DNA of 64,000 nucleotides. Origin: an uncultured Flavihumibacter sp. (GTDB lineage Bacteria; Bacteroidota; Bacteroidia; Chitinophagales; Chitinophagaceae). Within the stretch, counting starts at the first letter, position 1. Every line of letters starts with the position of its first letter. The notes below the pieces were generated by a model. That model was not told where the DNA came from and did not search any database. It was given only the letters and a program-made list of their open reading frames with translations. Location of the stretch: contig CABHOY010000036.1 of the NCBI GenBank assembly GCA_902168105.1, positions 1 through 64,000 on the forward strand, in the 5' to 3' direction. Below are positions 18,235-26,345 of the stretch, one piece after another. Made by a program: the position numbers and the translations under genes.

Positions 18235-19099
18235 GATCGTAGATGATGCTCATTTCCCTTTTGATCCAGCTGCCTACAGCCGTTTCAAATTCGGGGACGG
18301 AGCCGCTGCAGAGGCATTCGGCGCTGCACTGGCTGCAGGTTTCATTGCGGCTTATGGACATAGGTTTTCAGAGAACGATCAGCTGGTTGTATTGCCAAGC
18401 CCCTACACCAGTATTCCTACAGCCTCTTATCATATGACTGTGGCCTTTACAAAAGTGCTGAACAGGTACCTCTGCATGAATGGTTATAACCCGGCAGAAA
18501 GTACCAAGATCCATCGCTTTAAAACGTACAGCATTGACTACGGTGCGCTGGATATGGAGAGTAGAAAAGCGCTTATCATTAACGATAAGTATCACCTGGA
18601 TAAGGATTTTCTGTCAGGAAAGACATTGATCTGTACAGATGATATCCGTATTACCGGAAGCCATGAACTGATCATCCGCAATCTGCTGCAACAGTATGAA
18701 CTGAGCAATAATGCTTACTTCCTGTATTATGCACAATTGGAGAATAACAGTATCCATCCCAACATAGAAAATAAGTTAAATTATTATAGTGTACATTCCC
18801 TGCGTAGTCTTGAAGCTGTGATCAGTTCATCTTCATTCAGGTTCAATACAAGAGTAGTGAAATATTTACTCAATGCGCCCGCTGAAGAGTACCAACAGCT
18901 GCTGATGAAGCAGACGCCTGACTTCCTCGAAGAACTGGCAGACTGCTGTATCGGTAACAATTACTATCAGATGGAAGAGTACAGAAAGAACGCAACATTT
19001 TTATTTGATCATCTTCAAAAAATCATACCATCATGGCAATCAATCTGCAAAAAGGAGAAAGAGCAAATATCGAACTACCAAAATTCACTATCGGTTTAG
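18209..19099 (+). CDS. Phosphoribosyltransferase-like protein of Ter systems (PRTase_3-type)
   Basis: The 296-residue protein contains a PRPP-loop-like motif, TLICTDDIRITGSHE (residues ~148-162), preceded by LVVLPSPYTSIPTASYHM and the region KALIINDKYHL. These features suggest a divergent phosphoribosyltransferase like those described in Ter operons. The C-terminal third is helical with no recognised motif. Its start overlaps the HAD gene by 26 bp, and its last 67 bp overlap the start of the third terD in another frame. A recent loss of an earlier stop may explain the long C-terminal overlap. Confidence 0.75.
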   Translation: MKDVYALHKIVDDAHFPFDPAAYSRFKFGDGAAAEAFGAALAAGFIAAYGHRFSENDQLVVLPSPYTSIPTASYHMTVAFTKVLNRYLCMNGYNPAESTKIHRFKTYSIDYGALDMESRKALIINDKYHLDKDFLSGKTLICTDDIRITGSHELIIRNLLQQYELSNNAYFLYYAQLENNSIHPNIENKLNYYSVHSLRSLEAVISSSSFRFNTRVVKYLLNAPAEEYQQLLMKQTPDFLEELADCCIGNNYYQMEEYRKNATFLFDHLQKIIPSWQSICKKEKEQISNYQNSLSV

Positions 19100-19587
19100 G
19101 ATGGGACATCAATGAATCGCATACAGGTGGAGAATGTGACCTGGATGCTTCCGTATTCCTCCTGGGTGAAAACAGAAAGATCCTGTCAGATCCGTATTTC
19201 GTGTTTTATAATAACCTTGAATCTCCTGATGGTGCTGTAAAACATTCTGGTGATAATCGTACCGGCGCAGGTGATGGAGATGATGAATCGATCCATGTAG
19301 ATCTGTCTAAGATCAATGCTGCCGTAAAAGAGATCTGTGTTGTGGTGACCATCCATGAAGCAGCCCAGCGCAAGCAGAACTTCGGACAGGTCCGTAACTC
19401 ATTTATCCGTATTTATGATGCGTCTAACAATGTAGAGCTGGTGAAATACGAACTCGGAGAAGATTTCTCAATAGAAACTGCGGTTGAATTTGGCCGTATC
19501 TACAAACGTGAGAACCAATGGCGTTTTGAAGCGGTTGGTATTGGTCAGAAAGGAGGCCTGGAAGACTACCTGGCTAAATATGCGTAA
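19033..19587 (+). CDS. TerD family protein 3
   Basis: The 184-residue TerD-domain protein starts MAINLQKGERANIELPKFTI and has CDLDASVFLLG and the canonical calcium loop GDNRTGAGDGDDE. It closely resembles TerD protein 1 in the C-terminal half (AQRKQNFGQVRNSFIRI, KYELGEDFSIETAVEFGR), which suggests duplication within the operon. The strongly conserved N-terminus fixes the start at 19033, so the 67-bp overlap with the upstream gene is real in this sequence. Confidence 0.93.
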   Translation: MAINLQKGERANIELPKFTIGLGWDINESHTGGECDLDASVFLLGENRKILSDPYFVFYNNLESPDGAVKHSGDNRTGAGDGDDESIHVDLSKINAAVKEICVVVTIHEAAQRKQNFGQVRNSFIRIYDASNNVELVKYELGEDFSIETAVEFGRIYKRENQWRFEAVGIGQKGGLEDYLAKYA

Positions 19588-19609
19588 TCGAATTTAACAC
19601 AACACGATC

Positions 19610-20245
19610 ATGAGACGACTTCCGGTATACTTGCTGCTTGACACTTCCGGCTCCATGAGGGGCGAACGTATCGAGGCAGTGAAGAATGGACTGCAGGTAT
19701 TGGTATCGAAATTAAGACAGGACCCTTTTGCCCTGGAATCAGTATGGATAAGTATCATCACTTTCGACAGGGAAGTGAAACAGATCCTGCCATTAACAGC
19801 GTTGGAATCATTACAGTTACCTGAGATCACTACGCCGGAATCCGGTCCGACCAATATGGGCGCAGCATTGGAACTGCTATGCTCCAAACTGGATAATGAA
19901 GTGGTAAAAGGAAATGATACGCAGAAAGGTGACTGGCGCCCGCTACTGTTCCTGATGACAGACGGTAAACCTTCTGATCTGGCGGCTTTCCGTGAGGTGG
20001 TGCCAAAGATCAAAGGTAAAAACCTCGCCGCTCTCGTGGCGTGTGCCGCCGGTGCAGAAGCACAGGACAGCTTCCTGAAAGAACTGACAGATACCGTAGT
20101 GCACCTGGATACCGCCGATAGCTCTACACTGATGTCCTTCTTTAAGTGGGTGTCCGCTTCAATCGGTACCGGCAACAAGAGTGTAGGTAGTACAGAAGAG
20201 ATACAACTGCCGCCACCGCCGGCTGAAGTACATGTTATTATTTAA
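19610..20245 (+). CDS. TerY-like VWA domain protein 2
   Basis: The 211-residue VWA protein is paralogous to the one at 16884. It has the metal site DTSGSMRGE, then TNMGAALELL and LMTDGKPSD. It also ends in a Pro-rich tail (LPPPPAEVHVII). The pairing of a terD with a following VWA gene occurs twice in this operon, consistent with duplication of a two-gene unit. No zinc-ribbon tail is present. Confidence 0.9.
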   Translation: MRRLPVYLLLDTSGSMRGERIEAVKNGLQVLVSKLRQDPFALESVWISIITFDREVKQILPLTALESLQLPEITTPESGPTNMGAALELLCSKLDNEVVKGNDTQKGDWRPLLFLMTDGKPSDLAAFREVVPKIKGKNLAALVACAAGAEAQDSFLKELTDTVVHLDTADSSTLMSFFKWVSASIGTGNKSVGSTEEIQLPPPPAEVHVII

Positions 20246-20283
20246 AGGCAAGCTGCTGATATCCATACAAAAGAACTATACCA

Positions 20284-20535
20284 ATGTTTTTTATTATTCA
20301 TCTTATTATCAACATCCTCATCGTAGGACTCTTTTTATATTCAAAGTTGCTGCCTTATGAAGACCGTTTAACCGGTCAGTATAAGCAGACCTTCGGCTTC
20401 TTTAAAAGTATTTTCAAACCCGTACTGGGTTTATTCAGTGGTATCAAACCATTCCAGGTCGGGACAGGTCTTTCCGTTGATATGACGCAGATCCTGTTAC
20501 TGATCATTTTGCTGGTACTTAATTATTTCTACTGA
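20284..20535 (+). CDS. Small two-helix membrane protein in the Ter operon
   Basis: The 83-residue protein has one hydrophobic segment at each end (FIIHLIINILIVGLFLYS and MTQILLLIILLVLNYF) separated by a ~45-residue loop with KPVLGLFSGIKPFQVG. The arrangement loosely recalls one half of a YggT protein, but I do not recognise it with confidence. Its stop codon overlaps the next ATG (TGATG), so translation is probably coupled to the TerY gene. It could anchor the VWA/kinase/phosphatase complex at the membrane. Confidence 0.65.
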   Translation: MFFIIHLIINILIVGLFLYSKLLPYEDRLTGQYKQTFGFFKSIFKPVLGLFSGIKPFQVGTGLSVDMTQILLLIILLVLNYFY

Positions 20536-21593
20536 TGAGAAGACTACCTATTTATTTCCTCATAGATGTATCAGAGTCTATGGTGGGAGAACAGATCCAG
20601 TTTGTGGAGGAAGGATTGGCGACGATCATTAAAGAGTTGAAATCCGATCCTTATGCACTGGAAACAGCATGGGTATCTATTATCGTATTTGCCGGTCAGG
20701 CAAAAACAATAGTGCCATTGCAGGAAGTGATCAGTTTCTATCCTCCTAAATTTCCGATAGGAGCAGGTACTTCGCTGGGCAATGGACTTGGCCATCTGAT
20801 GCACGAGATGCGTAAAAGTATTGTGCAGACCACCACTACGCAAAAAGGTGACTGGAAACCTATTGTGTTCCTCTTCACAGACGGTTCGCCTACTGATGAT
20901 ACCAATGCTGCTATCCGTGAATGGAAACAGAATTGGCAGAGCAAGACTAATCTGGTCGCTGTTTCATTCGGGGATGAAAATAACCTGAGTGTGTTGAAGG
21001 AACTGACAGAGACGGTATTGATGTTTAAGAACACAACGCCACAGTCGTACAAAGAGTTCTTCAGATGGATCACTGCATCTATCAAATCCAGTAGTGTAAG
21101 TGTAAGTAATAACGGATCGGGTATAGAACTGGCAAAGCTGAATGATGGCGTGATAGAGAAGGTGGATCTCGATAAACTGCCTCCGGCGAAGCCAAATTTC
21201 GTAGATACGAACTATGCCATCTTTGCCGCTAAATGTCAGAATACAAAGAAGCCATACCTCATCAAGTATAAAAAGGGTTTACGCCCTGTGAACATCAGCG
21301 GCATGAATATGCAGTCGATGGGATATAGGCTCAACGGCGCTTTTCCGGTGGATAATGTTTATTTTGAATTGTCTGCTGATGGTGGCATTATTAACAGCAA
21401 GGTAAATACAGAAGAGCTGGAAGGCTTTCCTACATGTCCGTGCTGCGGTAATCAGTATGGGTTCAGTGTATGTGCCTGCGGTAAAGTACATTGTGTTGGA
21501 CAGGAAGAAGTGAGTACATGTTCCTGGTGTGGCCAACAAGGCAAATATGGTTTCGGCAGCGGCAATATGGATATAAACAGAACGCAGGGATAA
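20535..21593 (+). CDS. terY: TerY: VWA domain plus C-terminal metal-binding domain
   Basis: The 352-residue protein has an N-terminal VWA domain with a slightly altered metal site DVSESMVGE (DxSxS retained). A linker (KLPPAKPNF) follows, then a C-terminal Cys-rich domain containing CPCC, CAC, C and CSWC (about residues 298-340), matching the TerY-C metal-binding domain. In known Ter loci this protein forms a triad with a PP2C phosphatase and a kinase, both of which follow here. Its stop overlaps the phosphatase start (TAATG). Confidence 0.92.
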   Translation: MRRLPIYFLIDVSESMVGEQIQFVEEGLATIIKELKSDPYALETAWVSIIVFAGQAKTIVPLQEVISFYPPKFPIGAGTSLGNGLGHLMHEMRKSIVQTTTTQKGDWKPIVFLFTDGSPTDDTNAAIREWKQNWQSKTNLVAVSFGDENNLSVLKELTETVLMFKNTTPQSYKEFFRWITASIKSSSVSVSNNGSGIELAKLNDGVIEKVDLDKLPPAKPNFVDTNYAIFAAKCQNTKKPYLIKYKKGLRPVNISGMNMQSMGYRLNGAFPVDNVYFELSADGGIINSKVNTEELEGFPTCPCCGNQYGFSVCACGKVHCVGQEEVSTCSWCGQQGKYGFGSGNMDINRTQG

Positions 21594-23005
21594 TGACGAA
21601 GCATGACCAGGCCTTTGTAGAAGCCCTATTGCGGCATAAGGGAATGCCGATATCTGAAAATCAGCAGGCGCTGTTTGAGAAATTTCTATTGGAAGAACGT
21701 ATTGAGCAGGCAGTGCAAATGATTATAAACTCTCAAAAAGATATAGTGGAATCCTGGAAAGAAAGATCACTGATTGACGATATTTTACAGAAACATATAG
21801 TCCTGCCCAATGCAAAGGTGAATAAGGCATACAATTTTGCCTTTGACCCTGAAGGAACGGGTTTGCAGGAGATGGGGGATTTTGAATGGAGTATTCCGGA
21901 AGGGCTGGGCATTGCGTTTGATGAAACGGCAAATACTATTTCCGGCACACCGTTGCAACAAGGGGAGTACATACTAACCCTGAACTTCCGGTTGAAACAC
22001 CATCCGGCGGATAAACCTTTTACGGAAAAGAAAATACTGCTTGTTATAAACCCTGATCCGAAATCATTGTGGCAGAATCTTCCTTCCGATGAAGCGGATA
22101 AGTACTGGCAACCGGACCAGGCAGCAGTAGCCTTACCCTTCGGCGACAGAAAGCTGGTGATCGCTTCCAAAAGAGGCCGTAGCCACGCGCATGAGGGTAA
22201 GTTCAGGGATGATAGTTTCGGTTGTGATTTTAACGCTGCAAAAGGGTGGGGTATTATCGCTGTAGCTGATGGTGCCGGGTCTGCGAAATATAGCCGTAAA
22301 GGCGCTGATATTGCCTGTAAAGCGGTTGTAGGCAGCTTCCAGGAGATGCTGGCAGGAGATAAGATGGCCGCACTGGAAGAAGCGATCACTGCCTATCTGA
22401 ATGACTCCAGCGAAGAGAGCCAGAAAAAGGTCAGCGTTCAGTTCATTGAGCAGTTGGGCAAACTCGCATTCACTGCCCAGAACAAGATCAAACAGGAAGC
22501 ACAGGAGAATGGTGCGGACATAAAAGATTACTCTACCACGCTTATTTTTGCGTTGGTGAAAAAATATACTGCCGGTTATGTGATCAGTTCTTTCTGGATC
22601 GGCGACGGCGGTATTGGTATCTATCAGGATACCACAGGTGAAGCTTTTGTCATGGGCACGCCTGATAGTGGCGAGTTTGCGGGGCAGACACGTTTCCTGA
22701 CAATGTCTGATACCTTTGCGAACGGTGCTTATGTGAACCGCATCCGCTTCAAAGTGGTACCCGATTTTACAGCATTGCTACTAATGACCGATGGTCTTAC
22801 TGATCCTAAGTTCCAGACAGATGGCAATCTGCAAAAGAGTGAATATTGGCGACAATTGTGGCAGGACCTTGGTGGTGTTAACGATGATGGCGTTAAAGTA
22901 AATTTCGGGGGCACGCCGGAAGAAGCAAAAGAAGGCCTGCTGAACTGGCTGGACTTCTGGTCGCCGGGTAATCACGACGATCGTACCATTGCAATTTTAT
23001 ACTGA
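21593..23005 (+). CDS. PP2C-type protein phosphatase with an Ig-like (He_PIG-type) domain
   Basis: The 470-residue protein has three parts: a helical N-terminal ~65 residues, a beta-sandwich at ~70-152, and a PP2C domain at ~185-465. The beta-sandwich carries the He_PIG-like signature IPEGLGIAFDETANTISGTP. The PP2C metal-binding motifs are VADGAGSAKYSRKGA, SFWIGDGGIG, LLLMTDGLTD and HDDRTIAIL. PP2C enzymes remove phosphate from Ser/Thr residues, here probably those added by the kinase encoded next. He_PIG domains are usually extracellular, but no signal peptide is seen. The start at 21593 is set by the TAATG overlap with terY; the open frame extends upstream to 21491. Confidence 0.88.
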   Translation: MTKHDQAFVEALLRHKGMPISENQQALFEKFLLEERIEQAVQMIINSQKDIVESWKERSLIDDILQKHIVLPNAKVNKAYNFAFDPEGTGLQEMGDFEWSIPEGLGIAFDETANTISGTPLQQGEYILTLNFRLKHHPADKPFTEKKILLVINPDPKSLWQNLPSDEADKYWQPDQAAVALPFGDRKLVIASKRGRSHAHEGKFRDDSFGCDFNAAKGWGIIAVADGAGSAKYSRKGADIACKAVVGSFQEMLAGDKMAALEEAITAYLNDSSEESQKKVSVQFIEQLGKLAFTAQNKIKQEAQENGADIKDYSTTLIFALVKKYTAGYVISSFWIGDGGIGIYQDTTGEAFVMGTPDSGEFAGQTRFLTMSDTFANGAYVNRIRFKVVPDFTALLLMTDGLTDPKFQTDGNLQKSEYWRQLWQDLGGVNDDGVKVNFGGTPEEAKEGLLNWLDFWSPGNHDDRTIAILY

Positions 23006-23015
23006 TAAGGAATAC

Positions 23016-24533
23016 ATGAGCAACATTATTACAGTTACAGCGCAGGACGGGAAATCTTATCAATATGTTGATAATGGTGATCCTATGCAGGGAGGTATGA
23101 AGGACGTTTATTTTTCTCCGGATAAGTCATATGTAGTGGCTTTTTACAGAGATAAACAGGACTATAACTCCAAAGAACGGCTCAATAATATCGTGAATAC
23201 TTTCCGGGAAAGGATCTTTAATCAGCCCGGAGGAGAATACTGGAAGGACCTGTTCTGCTGGCCCAGTAACATCGTGGAACGGGACGGGAAGACGGGGATT
23301 ATTGTGCCGGTATATCAGCAGAAATTTTTCTTCACCAAAGGATATAATCCCGGTGCAGCCCAGATCGTATCTATCGCCGGAAAAGAAAAAGAAGGCAGGT
23401 GGTTTGCTTCTCCTCAATTCAGGAGCCGCCAGTTCAAGCTGCACCTGGATGAAAGTGAGCTGGGCGACTGGTTCAAATTCTGTCTCATCTGTATCAAGAT
23501 AGCACGCGCTGTTAGACGTATGCATGCCGCAGGGCTGGCTCACTCAGACCTTTCCTATAAGAACGTGCTCATTGACCCCCGTACCGGCAGTGCCACAATC
23601 ATTGATATTGATGGATTGGTAGTGCCAGGTAAATTTCCGCCTGATGTGATAGGAACACCCGATTTCATTGCGCCGGAAGTAATGGCGACAAAACATCTGG
23701 CGAAAGAGGATCCCGCACGTAAACTGCCCAGTATTGCGACGGACAGGCATGCCCTGGCAGTAATGATCTACATGTACCTGCTTTACCGCCATCCGTTAAG
23801 AGGTGGCAAGATCCATGATACAGATGCTCAGAAAGATGAAGAACTGTCTATGGGAGCTAAGGCGTTGTTTATAGAACATCCGACTGATACCTCCAACAGG
23901 CCGCGCCTGGATCAGGTAAAACCTACTCACCTGCCATGGGCAGACGTGAATAAGATACCATATACCGTTTGTGGTCCTTACCTGAAAGAACTGTTTGATA
24001 AAGCGTTTATAGACGGACTGCACAACCCGTCACTACGTCCTACGGCAGATGAATGGGAGCAGGCCCTTATAAAAACGGTCGATCTGTTACAGCCCTGTCA
24101 GAATAAAAGCTGTGACCAGAAATGGTTTGTGTTTGACAACACTACAAACCCCTGCTGTCCTTTCTGTGATACGCCTTACCGCGGACAATTACCGGTACTC
24201 AACTTGTATTGGTCAAGAAAAGCCGGTAGCTTTACGCCCGAAAATCACCGGTTAATGGTTTATCACAACCAATATTTGTATCCCTGGCATGTGAATAGAA
24301 ACATTTACCCGAACGAAAGACTAACAGATCAGCAGAAAAAACCGGTAGGATATTTTGTATTTCATAATAATAAATGGCAACTTGTCAATCAAACGCTTAC
24401 GTCCTTAAAAGACGTTACCGAGGGAACGGATATTCCGGTGAACTCCATGGTTGAACTGACAGACAATAAGCAATTACTGCTGTCATCAGAAGAGGGAGGC
24501 CGGCTTATCGTCGTGCAATTAGTAAACAATTAA
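23016..24533 (+). CDS. Ter-associated protein kinase with C-terminal zinc ribbon
   Basis: The 505-residue protein has a Ser/Thr-kinase-like core. The catalytic loop is AHSDLSYKNVLID (HSD replacing HRD, residues ~175-187), the metal motif is DIDG (197-200) and the activation-segment end is FIAPEV (217-222). The N-lobe has GGMKDVYF in place of a classic Gly loop. Near residues 361-384 the cysteines CQNKSC...CCPFC form a probable zinc ribbon. With terY and the PP2C gene it makes the TerY-phosphorylation triad described for Ter systems. MSNIITVTAQ at 23016 was taken as the start, 10 bp after the phosphatase stop. Confidence 0.88.
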   Translation: MSNIITVTAQDGKSYQYVDNGDPMQGGMKDVYFSPDKSYVVAFYRDKQDYNSKERLNNIVNTFRERIFNQPGGEYWKDLFCWPSNIVERDGKTGIIVPVYQQKFFFTKGYNPGAAQIVSIAGKEKEGRWFASPQFRSRQFKLHLDESELGDWFKFCLICIKIARAVRRMHAAGLAHSDLSYKNVLIDPRTGSATIIDIDGLVVPGKFPPDVIGTPDFIAPEVMATKHLAKEDPARKLPSIATDRHALAVMIYMYLLYRHPLRGGKIHDTDAQKDEELSMGAKALFIEHPTDTSNRPRLDQVKPTHLPWADVNKIPYTVCGPYLKELFDKAFIDGLHNPSLRPTADEWEQALIKTVDLLQPCQNKSCDQKWFVFDNTTNPCCPFCDTPYRGQLPVLNLYWSRKAGSFTPENHRLMVYHNQYLYPWHVNRNIYPNERLTDQQKKPVGYFVFHNNKWQLVNQTLTSLKDVTEGTDIPVNSMVELTDNKQLLLSSEEGGRLIVVQLVNN

Positions 24534-24566
24534 CGTCTTAGAAAAACAAGAAAATAACACACAACT

Positions 24567-25382
24567 ATGCAAATCGCTGAAATGTTCCAGCAGATCATGG
24601 ACAACCCGATACCCGCGTTGCTGATCGTCGGAAACCTGATTATTATTGAAAGCCTCTTGTCGGTGGATAATGCGGCTGTACTGGCTACAATGGTAATGGA
24701 CCTGCCAAAGGAGCAACGTAGCAGAGCACTGAAATACGGTATTATCGGTGCGTATGTTTTTCGTGGTATCTGTTTATTGTTCGCATCCCTGCTTATTAAA
24801 GTATGGTGGCTGAAACCTGTTGGCGGACTTTATCTCCTGTATCTGACTTTTGATTACTTCAGGAAAAGAGCTGCGAAATCAAAAGAAGAGAGGGATGGTA
24901 TTCTCGAACATGAAGCAGAAGAAATTGATAAGAGTAAAAACTGGTTATATAAGGCTACTATCGGTTGGATGGGTCAGTTCTGGGCTACTGTAGCACTGGT
25001 AGAGCTGATGGACCTGGCATTCTCTATCGATAACGTATTTGCAGCTGTTGCATTCAGCGATAACATCGTATTGATCTGGACCGGTGTATTTATTGGTATC
25101 CTGGCAATGCGTTTTGTAGCACAGGGTTTCGTAAGACTAATGGAAAAATATCCTTTCCTGGAAACTGCCGCCTTCCTGGTGATCGGTGTACTGGGTATCA
25201 AATTAATGCTGGCTATTTACGAGCATTTCTTCCCTGAAACCGCAGCTACCAAATTCCTGGAAAGCCATGAGGCAGACTGGGCTACTTCTCTTATTACAGT
25301 AGCTATTTTCGTAGTGCCTATCGTAACAAGCTTACTGTTCAACTTCCCTAAGAAACATGAAGTGGAAGCTAAAGAAGATTAA
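24567..25382 (+). CDS. terC: TerC family integral membrane protein
   Basis: The 271-residue protein has about 7-8 helices and the two conserved acidic TerC motifs, IIIESLLSVDNAAVLATMV (N-terminal half) and VELMDLAFSIDNVFAAVAF. These acidic clusters are proposed to bind metal, and relatives act in manganese export, tellurite resistance and membrane-protein metalation. It is the last gene of the operon, 33 bp after the kinase and followed by a terminator. It likely provides the membrane platform for the TerD/VWA proteins. Confidence 0.93.
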   Translation: MQIAEMFQQIMDNPIPALLIVGNLIIIESLLSVDNAAVLATMVMDLPKEQRSRALKYGIIGAYVFRGICLLFASLLIKVWWLKPVGGLYLLYLTFDYFRKRAAKSKEERDGILEHEAEEIDKSKNWLYKATIGWMGQFWATVALVELMDLAFSIDNVFAAVAFSDNIVLIWTGVFIGILAMRFVAQGFVRLMEKYPFLETAAFLVIGVLGIKLMLAIYEHFFPETAATKFLESHEADWATSLITVAIFVVPIVTSLLFNFPKKHEVEAKED

Positions 25383-25410
25383 TAGCATCACCATAATATC
25401 AACTTATAAG

Positions 25411-25440
25411 AAAGGACCGGCAATACGCTGGTCCTTTTGC
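25411..25440 (+). terminator. Terminator of the Ter operon
   Basis: AAAGGACCGGC pairs with GCTGGTCCTTT (one G-U pair, 5-base loop), followed by a short T stretch. It lies 28 bp past terC. Confidence 0.8.
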
Positions 25441-25529
25441 ATTGATACCAATTGCGGACTGTTACTTAAGCACAGATATATGAACTATCTATCGGCTATA
25501 TCGGCTTACTAAAAGGGTATCAAAAGGAT

Positions 25530-25578
25530 ATTTAAAGGTCATCTATATATCAAATCGATATTGAAGTGGCCTTTAAAT
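25530..25578. repeat. Inverted repeat upstream of an unknown gene
   Basis: ATTTAAAGGTCA (25530-25541) faces TGGCCTTTAAAT (25567-25578): a 12-bp imperfect inverted repeat with one mismatch and a 25-base spacer. It lies ~90 bp upstream of the start at 25668 in a gap with no gene. It could be an operator or an RNA hairpin. Confidence 0.4.
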
Positions 25579-25667
25579 GATATTTTAATGCCGATTAAGT
25601 ATAGTTATACGTACCTTAGAGAAACAAGACTGTAAGCTTGTATTTATAACCTCAAAACGACCTTTTT

Positions 25668-26207
25668 ATGGCCATTGTTAAAGACAATATCCTCATGCAG
25701 CTTGTACGGGGTTCTCTCGGCAAACAAATCACGATCTACGAAAGGAACGGGCAGATTATTATGGCGAAGAAACGCGGCCCTTCAAGGAAAAAGCCTACAC
25801 AAAAGCAGTTAGAAGCGAGGCATAAGATGACCATCGCTTCGGCACGTGCGCAGCTGATGATGGAAGATCCACAGATAAAGGCTTACTATCAGTCGCTGGC
25901 AGGACCGGGGCAAAATGCTTATAATATAGCGGTGAAGGATGCTTACCGTAGTCCTGAAATCCAGAATATCAGGTTAGAAAAAGAGGAGGTTGTAGTGACT
26001 GCCCAAAATGAGTTCCGGGTAGCAGAAGTGGAGGTAAAGGTAATAGACACTGAGGGTGTTATTACAGAAAGCGGCCGGGCAGTTTTGGGCCGGAACGGAG
26101 TGGATTGGTATTATAAATCCACTGCGCTTCCTGCAGGCGGTAAAGTCATTGTGGTGGTGAAAAATTTACCAGGGAATCCAACGGTGAAGGAATTGCTGCT
26201 AACATAA
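25668..26207 (+). CDS. Conserved hypothetical protein
   Basis: The 179-residue soluble protein has a basic N-terminal segment (MAKKRGPSRKKPTQKQLEARHKM). A helical stretch IKAYYQSLAGPGQNAYNIAVKDAYRSPEI and a C-terminal beta-rich domain with EVEVKVIDTEGVI follow. I recognise it only as a type of conserved protein seen in Chitinophaga-like genomes, of unknown function; the basic segment could bind nucleic acid. It is flanked by an inverted repeat upstream and is not part of an operon. Confidence 0.7.
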   Translation: MAIVKDNILMQLVRGSLGKQITIYERNGQIIMAKKRGPSRKKPTQKQLEARHKMTIASARAQLMMEDPQIKAYYQSLAGPGQNAYNIAVKDAYRSPEIQNIRLEKEEVVVTAQNEFRVAEVEVKVIDTEGVITESGRAVLGRNGVDWYYKSTALPAGGKVIVVVKNLPGNPTVKELLLT

Positions 26208-26345
26208 AACGTCTTCACTGTTTAGGAATGGCTCCTTTTGGGTTTGGAAGCTTTGTTTGTTTATTCTTCAATTAGCCATTCAGCGTTGATTATTTCGACA
26301 TGTATTGATCCCACGTAGAAGTGGATAGGCGTAGCCGTGACTTTT

